Below, piece by piece: positions 32,348 to 41,415 of a stretch of 41,898 nt of DNA. The notes under the pieces are model-generated. The model was not told where the DNA came from and did no database searches. It saw nothing but the letters and a program-made list of their open reading frames with translations. Origin of the DNA: Chitinophagaceae bacterium (lineage in GTDB: Bacteria > Bacteroidota > Bacteroidia > Chitinophagales > Chitinophagaceae); the NCBI GenBank assembly GCA_014879545.1, contig JACSRV010000108.1, positions 1 through 41,898 on the forward strand. The letters are read 5' to 3'. Position numbers and translations under genes: made by a program. Each line of letters opens with the position of its first letter. The stretch's first letter is position 1.

Positions 32348-33661
32348 ATGAGGCGACTAAAAAACCTGATACTATTTACATTCATATTGTTAGCCGCAAA
32401 TGGCAGCATTGCACAGACTCGTTTGACGCTGCACGATGCAGTAGAAAGAACATTGAAGAACAACTTTGATATCAGAATCGCTGAGATCGCGAGCGAACAA
32501 GCGGCAACCAATAATACGGTTGGGAATGCCGGTTTTCTTCCTAACATAAATGCCGGCGTTGCGGCCACTGAGAGTAGGACCAATGTGCGTAGTGACCTGG
32601 CCAATGGTACGCAGCAGAATAACCCGAAAGCCATCAATACAAATATCAACCCTGCGGTTACAGCCAACTGGACATTGTTTGACGGAGGCAGGATGTTTGT
32701 GGTAAAAAAGCAATTGTCGGCAATTGAGGCTCTTACAGCTATTCAGCTAAAACTTCAGGCCCAGTCTTCAGTATCGAGAACTATACAGATGTATGCTCAA
32801 TTGGTGCTTCTCCAGCGTCAGATGGTCGCGATAGACACAGCATTGCATCTTGCACGTGCCCGTATGGAGCTATCGGAGATCAAGTACCAAAGCGGCGCGG
32901 GTGCTAAGATAGATTTTCTTCAGGCGAAAGTTGACTACAACGCAAGGCGGGCAGACTCGCTGTCCTTTATTTCAGGTTATGCGCAGGCTTGTGACTCTAT
33001 GAGTGTATTGATGGGTGAACAAGAAGGCGCATGGTATCGTGTTGACGAAGTATTACCAATGAACATGAATTTGCAGGAGACGAATCCGTCGATATTACCC
33101 GACGTAAATTTGTCACTTGCGGTGTATAAGCAAAACAAGAACATTGCGGAATTGAATGTGGACGTTGCGAGGACCTATGCTCTACCTACCCTATCAGTTT
33201 CAGGTGCGTACCTGTACAACAGAAGTACCAATGCGACGGGGTTTGCGTTGTTTAGCAGAAACTATGGTGGGAATGGCACAGTAAACCTAAGCATGCCGTT
33301 GTTTCAGGGTGGCAATATCAGAAGGCAAACAAAAGTAGCATCGCTTCAGGCTATGCGCGAGGAATTGTTGTATGAACGCCAAAACACGATCATAAAACGC
33401 CAGCACCGTACGGCACGGCGCAATTATGAGATAGCAGTGCAGGCTTGGAAACTGGCAACAGAAGACATGAAATTCGCCCGCGAAAATCTTGACGTACAGT
33501 TTGCCCGTTTTAAGGTAGGCGTTGGCACTACCCTCGAATCCCGTGAGGCTGAAAATGCCTATGTTCAGACGCTGATACGGCTGTATTCATCGGAGTACAA
33601 CGTAAAACTTTTTGAAACACAGGTATTGGAATTGGAAAACAAATTGCTTTCCGACAAATAG
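32348..33661 (+). CDS. TolC-family outer-membrane efflux protein
   Basis: A 437-residue outer-membrane channel of the TolC family. The signal peptide is MRRLKNLILFTFILLAANGSIAQ. The repeated helical hairpins and barrel strands are visible as LTLHDAVERTLKNNFDIRIAE, NWTLFDGGRMFVVKKQL and later MPLFQGGNIRRQTKVA followed by a long helix to FKVGVGTTLESREAENAY. TolC-type proteins form the exit duct of tripartite exporters, but no adaptor or pump gene lies next to it. The ORF track starts 18 codons early at 32294; the ATG at 32348 opens the signal peptide. Confidence 0.93.
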   Translation: MRRLKNLILFTFILLAANGSIAQTRLTLHDAVERTLKNNFDIRIAEIASEQAATNNTVGNAGFLPNINAGVAATESRTNVRSDLANGTQQNNPKAINTNINPAVTANWTLFDGGRMFVVKKQLSAIEALTAIQLKLQAQSSVSRTIQMYAQLVLLQRQMVAIDTALHLARARMELSEIKYQSGAGAKIDFLQAKVDYNARRADSLSFISGYAQACDSMSVLMGEQEGAWYRVDEVLPMNMNLQETNPSILPDVNLSLAVYKQNKNIAELNVDVARTYALPTLSVSGAYLYNRSTNATGFALFSRNYGGNGTVNLSMPLFQGGNIRRQTKVASLQAMREELLYERQNTIIKRQHRTARRNYEIAVQAWKLATEDMKFARENLDVQFARFKVGVGTTLESREAENAYVQTLIRLYSSEYNVKLFETQVLELENKLLSDK

Positions 33662-33734
33662 ATATCAGCCCTGATCATTACCTGAACGCTTGCAATCCCA
33701 GAGTTTTCGTTATTTTAGAACTTCATTCATTACT

Positions 33735-34280
33735 ATGAGCACACAATTAAGCATAGGATCTCGTGTAGATCATCCACATTTTGGGAAAGGAGTAGTGGTT
33801 GACACCGCTCTGGAATTTTACATTATCTGGTTCAAGTCGCAGCAAGACACAAAAAGTATCAGTAAAGATTACCCCGACCTCAAGGTCCTTTCGGCAACTG
33901 AGCCTGATGGCTCAACTGACAAAGTGACCATTGCAGACATAGAACAGGCCCTTGAAAATATTCTGGACAGGAAGCTCCATGACATGCAAATGGTTCCGAT
34001 CGGCACGCGTTGGCGCAAGGGCACTATGGTGTTACAGCCGGGAGACACTACACTTCAGGCTAAGGAAGTACCCATCGAGACGTTCTTCCACAAGATAGTT
34101 ATGGTGCGTGACAGATTGCGGGTACTTGAACAAAAGATCAATGCCCATAAAGAAATGGAAGATGATGAAAAGGTGGAGTTACAACAATATATCACTGCCG
34201 TTTATGGATCGCTCACGACATTCAATGTGCTGTTTAAGGAACCACATCATCAGTTCAAAGGAATGTCAGGTAAAGATTAA
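33735..34280 (+). CDS. hypothetical protein with a UvrD/CarD-like N-terminal Tudor motif
   Basis: A 181-residue cytoplasmic protein. The start GSRVDHPHFGKGVVVD resembles the small Tudor-like domain at the ends of UvrD/PcrA helicases and in CarD, which binds RNA polymerase or nucleic acid. The remainder is mostly helical (IEQALENILDRKL, HKIVMVRDRLRVLEQKINAHKEMEDDEKVELQQYITAVYGSLTTFNVLF). I do not recognise a named family for the whole. The preferred start is the ATG at 33735, 15 codons into the track ORF, because the earlier part shows no domain. It lies 73 bases after the TolC-like gene on the same strand. Confidence 0.8.
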   Translation: MSTQLSIGSRVDHPHFGKGVVVDTALEFYIIWFKSQQDTKSISKDYPDLKVLSATEPDGSTDKVTIADIEQALENILDRKLHDMQMVPIGTRWRKGTMVLQPGDTTLQAKEVPIETFFHKIVMVRDRLRVLEQKINAHKEMEDDEKVELQQYITAVYGSLTTFNVLFKEPHHQFKGMSGKD

Positions 34281-34355
34281 AACGACATTCTTTAACACGA
34301 CATCTATCAGTAAAAAATAGAGAAAATTCACGGTTCTACATCCGCTCCGGTAAAA

Positions 34356-35723
34356 ATGAAAATTACACGAACACTTGCCATACTCGCTGGTCTGGCGACA
34401 AGCACAAGCAACGCTCAGGATTCACTCATGTTCAGGAACATTTCAAAGGAAGTGATGCTGCATGGTACTTGCTACGAAAATCTGAGAGTATTATGCAAGA
34501 CAGTGGGACATCGTCTTAGCGGCACTCCTGCTGCGGCAAAAGCAGTAGAATGGGGGAAGAAAGCCATGAAAGAAGCCGGAGCGGATAATGTTTGGCTTCA
34601 GCCGGTGAACGTCCCCTATTGGTACCGGGGCAAAGAATCTCTCGAACTGAAGATGTCCGGGAAATATCAGAAAGTGCCTGCATTGTCTCTTGGCAACAGC
34701 CAGGGAACAGGGGGTAAGCCTCTAGAAGCTGAAGTTGTGATGGTGAACAACTACGATGAATACAAAGCGCTATCAGACGTTGCTGTAAAGGGTAAGATCG
34801 TTTTTTTCAATTACAGGTTCAGGCAAGATCTGATCAACAGCTTTGAAGGGTATGGTGATGCTGTAAACTATCGTTGGAACAGCCCGAATGTTGCTGTAAA
34901 GCGCGGGGCTGCGGGAGTCATCATCCGGTCTATGTCCACAGGAGAAGACGATTTCCCGCACACCGGCAGCATGCATTACGAGGATACTGCTGCTTCGAAA
35001 TTGCCTGAAATGGCCATAGGAAATTATACCGCGGACGCTCTTGCCAAAGCCTGCAAAACCGGCAAGGTGATGGCCAGAATGACCTCGGAATGTAAAATGA
35101 TGGGGATGCGCCCGTCATTTAATGTAATAGGCGAACTGAAAGGAACCGAGGTGCCCGAAAAGATAATCACCGTAGGTGGACACCTCGACTCTTGGGATGT
35201 AGGTGAAGGCGCCCATGATGACGGCGCAGGATGTGCCCAGTCTATTGAAGTGATCCGTGCACTGAAAGCGATCGGATACAAACCACGGTACACTATCAGA
35301 GCTGTGTTGTTCATGAACGAAGAAAATGGCAACAAAGGTGGTTGGGCATATCTGGATTCTGCCAACGCCCGGAACGAACAGCACATTCTGGCGATGGAGA
35401 GTGACGCAGGTGGTTTCTCTCCGCGCGGAATAGGTCTTGAGATGTCGGAGAAACAGAAAGAACACATTCGGAAATATCGCGACCTTTTTATGCCATACAA
35501 TGTTTATGACTTCGAAAAAGAAGAAGGAGGTGTGGACATATCGCCGCTGCACAACAAAAAAAATGTGCCCGCTGCAGGTTTGTTACCCGACTCGCAAAGA
35601 TATTTCGACTACCATCACACTGCAAATGATGTGTTCGAAACTGTGAACCATAGAGAGCTGAAGCTGGGCGCAGCGACGATGGCACAATTCATCTACCTGA
35701 TATGTGAACACGGACTGGAGTAA
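34356..35723 (+). CDS. M28-family zinc aminopeptidase or carboxypeptidase, exported
   Basis: A 455-residue metallopeptidase with a signal peptide (residues 1-20, ending SNA). A protease-associated (PA) insert covers about residues 125-245. The co-catalytic zinc ligands of the M28 family are visible: H276 (GGHLDSWD), D288 (AHDDGAG), E323 next to the catalytic E322 (NEENG), D350 (ESDAGG) and H420/H421 (YHHTAND). The domain order is that of plasma glutamate carboxypeptidase-like enzymes, which release amino acids from peptides. It probably degrades peptides in the periplasm. The gene is convergent with the histidine kinase gene, nine bases apart. Confidence 0.94.
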   Translation: MKITRTLAILAGLATSTSNAQDSLMFRNISKEVMLHGTCYENLRVLCKTVGHRLSGTPAAAKAVEWGKKAMKEAGADNVWLQPVNVPYWYRGKESLELKMSGKYQKVPALSLGNSQGTGGKPLEAEVVMVNNYDEYKALSDVAVKGKIVFFNYRFRQDLINSFEGYGDAVNYRWNSPNVAVKRGAAGVIIRSMSTGEDDFPHTGSMHYEDTAASKLPEMAIGNYTADALAKACKTGKVMARMTSECKMMGMRPSFNVIGELKGTEVPEKIITVGGHLDSWDVGEGAHDDGAGCAQSIEVIRALKAIGYKPRYTIRAVLFMNEENGNKGGWAYLDSANARNEQHILAMESDAGGFSPRGIGLEMSEKQKEHIRKYRDLFMPYNVYDFEKEEGGVDISPLHNKKNVPAAGLLPDSQRYFDYHHTANDVFETVNHRELKLGAATMAQFIYLICEHGLE

Positions 35724-35732
35724 TGCAGCAAC

Positions 35733-37301
35733 TTAGTGTTTCTCAGGAATAATGAAAGTAAAACGTGCGCCTGTGCCCGGAATATTCTCGGCAAAAATCA
35801 CCCCGTGATGGTATTCAAGGATCTTTTTACAGATAGCCAGACCGATACCGGATCCGGGATACTCCGACCGACCATGTAGCCTCTGAAATACCTGAAAAAT
35901 CCTATTGGCATATTCGCTATCAAAGCCGATACCGTTGTCAGTAACAGAGATCTTGTGATACCGTTTCTGAGGCTGGAGGCTAAAGTTCCTGATCTCTGTG
36001 TCGGAAATTTCGCCGACCTCAATTCGAATGATCGGCGGCATATCCGGTTTATGGAACTTGATTGCATTACTAATAAGGTTCTGAAAAAGTTGCTTCATTT
36101 GAGGTGCGACCGCCTCAACAGATGGCAGTCCAGTGCATCGGATAGCTGTACCAGTTTCTTCTATTTTCACCTCCAGGTCGTTCATTACATCCTGCAGAAT
36201 GGCATCAAGACCAACTTTTTCGAAAGGAACCGAGGTTTGTGAAATACGCGAAAACTCAAGCAATGCATTGATCAGAAGCCTCATGTTCTCTGCAGAAGCC
36301 ACCATACGGGAAAGATACATCTGACCATCGCCGATCAAGACACTTTTGTACTTCTCCTGAAGCCTGTCGCTGAATGTGGTGATCTTTCTGAGTGGCTCTT
36401 GAAGGTCGTGGCTGGCAGCATAGGCAAATTCTTCAAGTGCCTTGTTAGACCTATGGAGCTCGTCTACCATATCCTTCATATTGAGTTCTATGGTCCGCTG
36501 AGTTGTAATATCGCGTAGACTGCCCACCATCTTTACCGGTTTCCCTGACTCATCATTTACGATATTTGCCAGACAGTGTAGTTGTTTCAGGTTGTTCTTG
36601 CCGGAAATGATCCTGTATTCCACGTCAATGTTACCATCAGCTTTCACGGCGTCAGCTATCAATTTCAATACACGGTCCCTGTCGTGCGGATGGATGAAGC
36701 TGGTCGTATAATCAGCGTCAAGACCAATTTTTTCAGAACTCACCTCGTAGATACGATAGACTCCGGGCGACCAATAAACTCCCTTTGCTGCAAACATCCA
36801 CTCGAACGTACCGAACTCCTCCACGTTAAATTGCTCAAGAAATAACTCCCGCGATTCAAAAGAGGTGAAAGGCATGCCCCATTTCGACTGATCTAAAAGC
36901 AGGAACAAATGGTACATTTTCTCCCCGTCGTTATCCCCGTCATTTACTGCTGCTATGTAGACATAAAATGACTTTCTTACACCATTACTATCAGCCAGCT
37001 CAAAGATCATAAAACTGGGAAAATCGGGATCACTCCGGTCAAAATCATTTACAAGTATATCGAACCGGCGTTGCTGAAAAGAGTCAAGAAATGAACTAAA
37101 ACTCCGGCCAGTCAGCTTTCCTTCAGGGATGCCGGTAAACTCTGTGAACGCATCATTTGCAAAAACGATCTTCTTATCACTACCGGTGAATACGACCGAC
37201 ATGCCGGGACCGGACCGCGCTAACCGTTCAAAAAAGGACTTACCACCAGACTGGTTATCGTCCGATACAATATTCTTATTTTGGGTAAATATACTTTTCA
37301 T
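35733..37301 (-). CDS. soluble PAS-domain histidine kinase
   Basis: A 522-residue sensor kinase without transmembrane segments, so the signal is probably cytoplasmic or diffusible. Two PAS-type domains (about residues 25-150, GMSVVFTGSDKKIVFANDAF, and 160-285, EEFGTFEWMFAAKGVYWSPG) precede the HisKA helix with the phosphorylated histidine in EFAYAASHDLQEPLRKITTF. The HATPase domain has the N box LFQNLISNAIKFH and the G boxes DNGIGFDSEY and GSGIGLAICKKI. It starts 15 bases after the stop of the response regulator gene, so the two are cotranscribed and likely partners. HWE-type or phytochrome-like features are not seen. Confidence 0.94.
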   Translation of the reverse strand: MKSIFTQNKNIVSDDNQSGGKSFFERLARSGPGMSVVFTGSDKKIVFANDAFTEFTGIPEGKLTGRSFSSFLDSFQQRRFDILVNDFDRSDPDFPSFMIFELADSNGVRKSFYVYIAAVNDGDNDGEKMYHLFLLLDQSKWGMPFTSFESRELFLEQFNVEEFGTFEWMFAAKGVYWSPGVYRIYEVSSEKIGLDADYTTSFIHPHDRDRVLKLIADAVKADGNIDVEYRIISGKNNLKQLHCLANIVNDESGKPVKMVGSLRDITTQRTIELNMKDMVDELHRSNKALEEFAYAASHDLQEPLRKITTFSDRLQEKYKSVLIGDGQMYLSRMVASAENMRLLINALLEFSRISQTSVPFEKVGLDAILQDVMNDLEVKIEETGTAIRCTGLPSVEAVAPQMKQLFQNLISNAIKFHKPDMPPIIRIEVGEISDTEIRNFSLQPQKRYHKISVTDNGIGFDSEYANRIFQVFQRLHGRSEYPGSGIGLAICKKILEYHHGVIFAENIPGTGARFTFIIPEKH

Positions 37302-37316
37302 TGTTTATCAACTGTA

Positions 37317-38750
37317 TCAAAGATTAAATTCCTTGAACTGCCTCATTTTATTATAGAGTGTCTTTCTGTCTATGTTTAATAGTTTTGCTGCCTTGCTCTT
37401 GTTGTAGTCCGATTGTTTCAGTGCCTTCAGTATCACTTCATACTCAGTACCCAAATTGGCCGCTTTCAATTTATTCTTCAACATGTTGGCTATATCGTCT
37501 GATTGGTGGTGTTGGTCAATTTGCTCGGCACCTTTGATATTTTCATCATTTTCAAACTGCAACTTGTAAAAATTGCTGATCTCAAAAGGGAGCGACCTCA
37601 CATCAACAATGTCGCCGTCGGTCAGAAGCGTTGCACGCTTCACTACATTTTTCAACTCGCGCAGATTGCCATACCATATGTACGACCTCAACGCCTGTTC
37701 AACCTCAGCAGAGAAACCTTTTATGGACTTACCCAACTCAGCATTGGTTTGCCTGAGGAAATAATGTGCAAACGTCATTATGTCTTCTTTGCGTTCTCGT
37801 AACGGTGGTACTTCTATACTAAACTCATTGAATCGGTGATATAGATCTTCGCGAAATTTACCTGCTCTTGCCATATCCCACAATCGCTCATTACTGGCGA
37901 TAATGATCCTGACATCGATGTCTATATCGGTGGTTCCACCAATACGCCTGATCTTACGTTCCTGCACTACCCTCAACAGAGACACTTGAATATCGTAGGA
38001 CAAATTGCCGATCTCATCAAGAAATATGGTACCTCCATTCGCGAGTTCCAGACTACCGATCTTACGATTAGTGGCACCGGTAAAGGCCCCCTTCTCATGG
38101 CCAAATAACTCACTACCTGCAAGTTCTTTCGACAACGCACCGCAGTCGATGGCTATGAACGGCTTTGAAGAACGCTTACTTTGCAGATGGATCTGTTTAG
38201 ATATCACCTCTTTACCGCATCCGCTTTCACCATAGATAATGACGCTGAAATTGGTAGGTGCAACCAATGATACCTGACGCAAAATAGACTGAAACTGTGC
38301 ACTGTTACCGGCAAGAAAACCTTCACCACTATCATTATGTTTGGATCTGTCCTGACCTGTCAGTTTCTTGTCACCAGCATCGGTGTCACTAACATCATTC
38401 AGTGCCTCACTGATTGTAAGTAGGATTTCGTCGGGAAATAGTGGTTTGGTCACATAATCAAATGCCCCCAATTTGGTCACCTCAACAGCGTCCTTCACAT
38501 CGCTATAACCAGTGATTATGATGACCTGGGTGTGAGGATCAATTTCCTTGATTTTTCTCAACAACTCAGCTCCATTCATATCATCCAGGCGGAAATCGCA
38601 AAGCACAAGGTTGGGATGAGTTTCTGTCACCACCTTAAGCGCGACAGCACCGCTATCCGCATTAAACGTCTCAAAACCATGTTTGGTCAGAAAACGCGTC
38701 AACAGAAGGCGCATATCCTTATCATCATCGACAACCAGAATTTTTCGCAT
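37317..38750 (-). CDS. NtrC-type sigma-54-dependent response regulator
   Basis: A 477-residue transcription activator. The receiver domain (1-120) has the acidic pocket VVDDD and phosphoacceptor D52 (LCDFRLD), with T80 and K102 at the switch positions. The AAA+ domain has Walker A GESGCGKE (174-181), the sigma-54 contact loop GAFTGA (221-226) and Walker B GGTIFLDEIGNL. The C-terminal Fis-type helix-turn-helix is NKSKAAKLLNIDRKTLYNKM. With the kinase gene 15 bases downstream it forms a two-component pair. It should activate sigma-54 promoters; no convincing one was found in this window. A promoter box and an inverted repeat lie upstream. Confidence 0.96.
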   Translation of the reverse strand: MRKILVVDDDKDMRLLLTRFLTKHGFETFNADSGAVALKVVTETHPNLVLCDFRLDDMNGAELLRKIKEIDPHTQVIIITGYSDVKDAVEVTKLGAFDYVTKPLFPDEILLTISEALNDVSDTDAGDKKLTGQDRSKHNDSGEGFLAGNSAQFQSILRQVSLVAPTNFSVIIYGESGCGKEVISKQIHLQSKRSSKPFIAIDCGALSKELAGSELFGHEKGAFTGATNRKIGSLELANGGTIFLDEIGNLSYDIQVSLLRVVQERKIRRIGGTTDIDIDVRIIIASNERLWDMARAGKFREDLYHRFNEFSIEVPPLRERKEDIMTFAHYFLRQTNAELGKSIKGFSAEVEQALRSYIWYGNLRELKNVVKRATLLTDGDIVDVRSLPFEISNFYKLQFENDENIKGAEQIDQHHQSDDIANMLKNKLKAANLGTEYEVILKALKQSDYNKSKAAKLLNIDRKTLYNKMRQFKEFNL

Positions 38751-38762
38751 AGTGGCCTAAAC

Positions 38763-38782
38763 TACGGCATTATTTTGCCGTA
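38763..38782. promoter_or_regulatory. inverted repeat TACGGCA-N6-TGCCGTA before the response regulator
   Basis: Perfect seven-base arms with a six-base spacer, located between the -7 box and the start codon at 38750. It could be an operator for autoregulation or a hairpin in the mRNA leader. Confidence 0.45.
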
Positions 38783-38785
38783 ACT

Positions 38786-38793
38786 CAAATATA
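38786..38793 (-). promoter_or_regulatory. -7 promoter box (TATATTTG) of the two-component operon
   Basis: Exact TAnnTTTG match 35 bases before the start codon of the response regulator. The inverted repeat at 38763-38782 would lie at the start of the transcript. Confidence 0.5.
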
Positions 38794-38817
38794 CCAATTA
38801 ATCGGAAGCAGCGGAGA

Positions 38818-41358
38818 TTACCATTCACTGTCCAGAGGATTATTTCTCGACACTGCTACCCCGCGCATATTAATACCCAAACGAATACCGGAATTTCGTC
38901 CCAAGTAGCTATCCCAACTCTGTACAAAATCTACCCTTAGGAACCGAACAAGTTTCCAACCAATATTGTCTATTCCGATAAAAGCTTCAGTATAGAAATG
39001 ATCTGCATCCGAATAGAAAGCGTTACCCCCGACCAACAAATAATACCTTGCCTGACGCAACAACGGAATCTTATTACTCAGCAAACCATTCAGGTGATAT
39101 TCAAGGTGTGCCTCCCCATAAATCGGGGCTACATTACTGAAGAGGTAGTATGGCGCAAACTGAAAACTGTTCAGATAAGGTGCGGCATACCCTACCCCTC
39201 TCATCCCGTTAAGGTGCTTCATATCGGCCAAAGAAACGTATGTGGAATTGAGAAATCCACCAACTGACACATTATAACTGATACTTCCAAGCAATTTCAA
39301 TCTCACGTCATCGGTTATACTAAAATTCCACTTATCGAAATCGGTTGCTGAGTTGAAGACACCCGCAAAGCCCTTTTGAAATTCGATGTTGAACCTGGGC
39401 CAGGAACTGCCATTGGCTACTTTGTAGTCGGGATATTGAGTATAGGTGAAGCCAGGCTTGAATGAAAACCCGGCTGTGACGATCATTGCCTTATGTGGCT
39501 GCCAGGGCTGGGCCGTACCACCAACGGTCGGCAGGTTCGAAGTATATCCACCCCTGTCTCCACGAGCAAATGACAGACTGTCTGAGTTTTCCAGCGGAAT
39601 TCTATCCTGGAACGAGGTGCGTATTTTCCAGCTGAATCCATTGCCATAATTGCGACGAGCAATGACGCTCAATTCACTCCGTTCATATATTTTCAGATCA
39701 TTTTCTCTCGCAAAAAGTGATCTGTATGTATTGAGCATCGGTATAACAGGGTTATCAGGATTAAATTGAAACACATAACGACCGCCTTCTATTCCAAATA
39801 ACCAGGTTCGATTCAGCCATTTGCGATCTCGCGTTAGGTAATACACTCTGCCTATCGAATTGAACCGCTCATTTGAAAATCCATAACGGGGTGCAAGGTC
39901 CACTACAAGAGTTTTTCCGGTATCCAGCTTTCTTTTAATATTTATCTTCGGCGCAATATTTAAACCCTCCACTGTATTGTAGTTGATGATATTGTTGCCG
40001 TCCAGTCCCATAAGCAACGAGTTGAAAGAAACAGTGGTCTTGTATTCCTTTCCGGAGAATGAGGTCTCACCGATCAAAGTGCCCAACGGCCTGAATTTGT
40101 TCCCTTTTCTTCTTATTGAGTCGCGATATACGGGGTCAGCACGTTTTTGGGCAATACTGTCCTTGACCACAAAGTCTTTCGCCTCATCTTCGGCCAACGG
40201 AACCGGTCGATTCTGCCAGTGGGAAGTATCTACTTTATTGGCTGTCTTATCGTAAATGCTCACAAACTTGCCTGAAAGTACCGAGTCATTCACTTCTTCA
40301 TTGATCTTTTGCCTGTTATACACGGCAACGCCCTGCCCGGTAATATCAAACATCATGAAGTTGACAGCAAAATACATGACCTGGCTTTTGATAACCCAGA
40401 GATCTTCTTTAAGCGGCAAATAAACCTGCTCAACCCTGAGCGTATCGATCATGTCCATACCCGACTGCTTCACCAGCGACAGGTCAAGGCTGTGAATCGC
40501 CCATTCGTCATCGGCAATGTAAATCACACCATTAAAACAAGGCTCATACAAGCGCTTTTGGACCACCTGAATCTTATTGATCATTCGGCCATGATCCATA
40601 AATGTGCCCAACATCTTGTACCGATAATAACTGAGAGCATTTTCGCTTACCGGCGATATGTACCCACGACTGCCATCACCAATAACGTCAATGTTGTTTT
40701 TGTAGAAGGAAATGACGGAGGGGAATTGTGAAAATCCCAGCCCGGATTTGTTACCACTTTCGTGTACTGAGTGAATGATAGTCTTTTCTTTCTCGCCGTT
40801 TGAGTAGTAGTCAGCATCCTGCTCTACGAGGTACAACACACCTTTGCCCGAACTGTCTACGCCCATACCTGCAGCATTTATCTCCTTGCCCATGAACTTG
40901 CCCGGCAGCTTTCGGGACCGCATCACACCCTTGAAGTATATACCGGTGCTGAATGATTGCAGCTGATCGAGATGGAATTTGCGCCTTGCAATCGCCTTTC
41001 TTATCACCGCGTAAGCAGGGTCTTCACCCGAGGCGCTCACGATAACTTCCTTCATTTCAGTGGCCTCGTCCCTTAGCTTGAAATTGTGGATATTAGTCTC
41101 TGCGCCAGAAAATGTGACAGAATATGTAGCGGCTTTATAACCAACATACTGACATACTACTTTAAATGTACCTGTCCCTGTACTCAATTCGTAGTCACCG
41201 TTGGCATTTGCGTTCACACCAATGGTAGTCCCCTGAATATATACGGTAGCATAGGGCAACGAAGCTCCGGATGTATCTGTCACACGTCCTTTCAATATAC
41301 CGGCATGTGCACCCACCGAAAAAAGAAGAGTAAGGGCAATAGCGAAAATATCTCTCAT
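38818..41358 (-). CDS. DUF5686 outer-membrane protein with carboxypeptidase-regulatory-like domain
   Basis: An 846-residue exported protein. The signal peptide ends near residue 19 (AHA). Residues about 20-105 are a CarboxypepD_reg-like beta-sandwich (LKGRVTDTSGASLPYATVYIQGT, then VVCQYVGYKAATYSV), the plug-like extension common in Bacteroidota outer-membrane proteins. The rest matches DUF5686: EDPAYAVIRKAIARRKFH at the domain border, then beta strands that end in a barrel (RYYLLVGGNAFYSD, WKLVRFLRVDFVQSW). The function is unknown. It is not a TonB receptor, since no TonB box or plug is seen. It lies 57 bases after the kinase gene at the right edge and may be cotranscribed with it. Confidence 0.9.
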   Translation of the reverse strand: MRDIFAIALTLLFSVGAHAGILKGRVTDTSGASLPYATVYIQGTTIGVNANANGDYELSTGTGTFKVVCQYVGYKAATYSVTFSGAETNIHNFKLRDEATEMKEVIVSASGEDPAYAVIRKAIARRKFHLDQLQSFSTGIYFKGVMRSRKLPGKFMGKEINAAGMGVDSSGKGVLYLVEQDADYYSNGEKEKTIIHSVHESGNKSGLGFSQFPSVISFYKNNIDVIGDGSRGYISPVSENALSYYRYKMLGTFMDHGRMINKIQVVQKRLYEPCFNGVIYIADDEWAIHSLDLSLVKQSGMDMIDTLRVEQVYLPLKEDLWVIKSQVMYFAVNFMMFDITGQGVAVYNRQKINEEVNDSVLSGKFVSIYDKTANKVDTSHWQNRPVPLAEDEAKDFVVKDSIAQKRADPVYRDSIRRKGNKFRPLGTLIGETSFSGKEYKTTVSFNSLLMGLDGNNIINYNTVEGLNIAPKINIKRKLDTGKTLVVDLAPRYGFSNERFNSIGRVYYLTRDRKWLNRTWLFGIEGGRYVFQFNPDNPVIPMLNTYRSLFARENDLKIYERSELSVIARRNYGNGFSWKIRTSFQDRIPLENSDSLSFARGDRGGYTSNLPTVGGTAQPWQPHKAMIVTAGFSFKPGFTYTQYPDYKVANGSSWPRFNIEFQKGFAGVFNSATDFDKWNFSITDDVRLKLLGSISYNVSVGGFLNSTYVSLADMKHLNGMRGVGYAAPYLNSFQFAPYYLFSNVAPIYGEAHLEYHLNGLLSNKIPLLRQARYYLLVGGNAFYSDADHFYTEAFIGIDNIGWKLVRFLRVDFVQSWDSYLGRNSGIRLGINMRGVAVSRNNPLDSEW

Positions 41359-41415
41359 ATACTTGCTTTACCCCTATTAATCGTATAATACCGGGAAATG
41401 TTACAAATAATGCAT

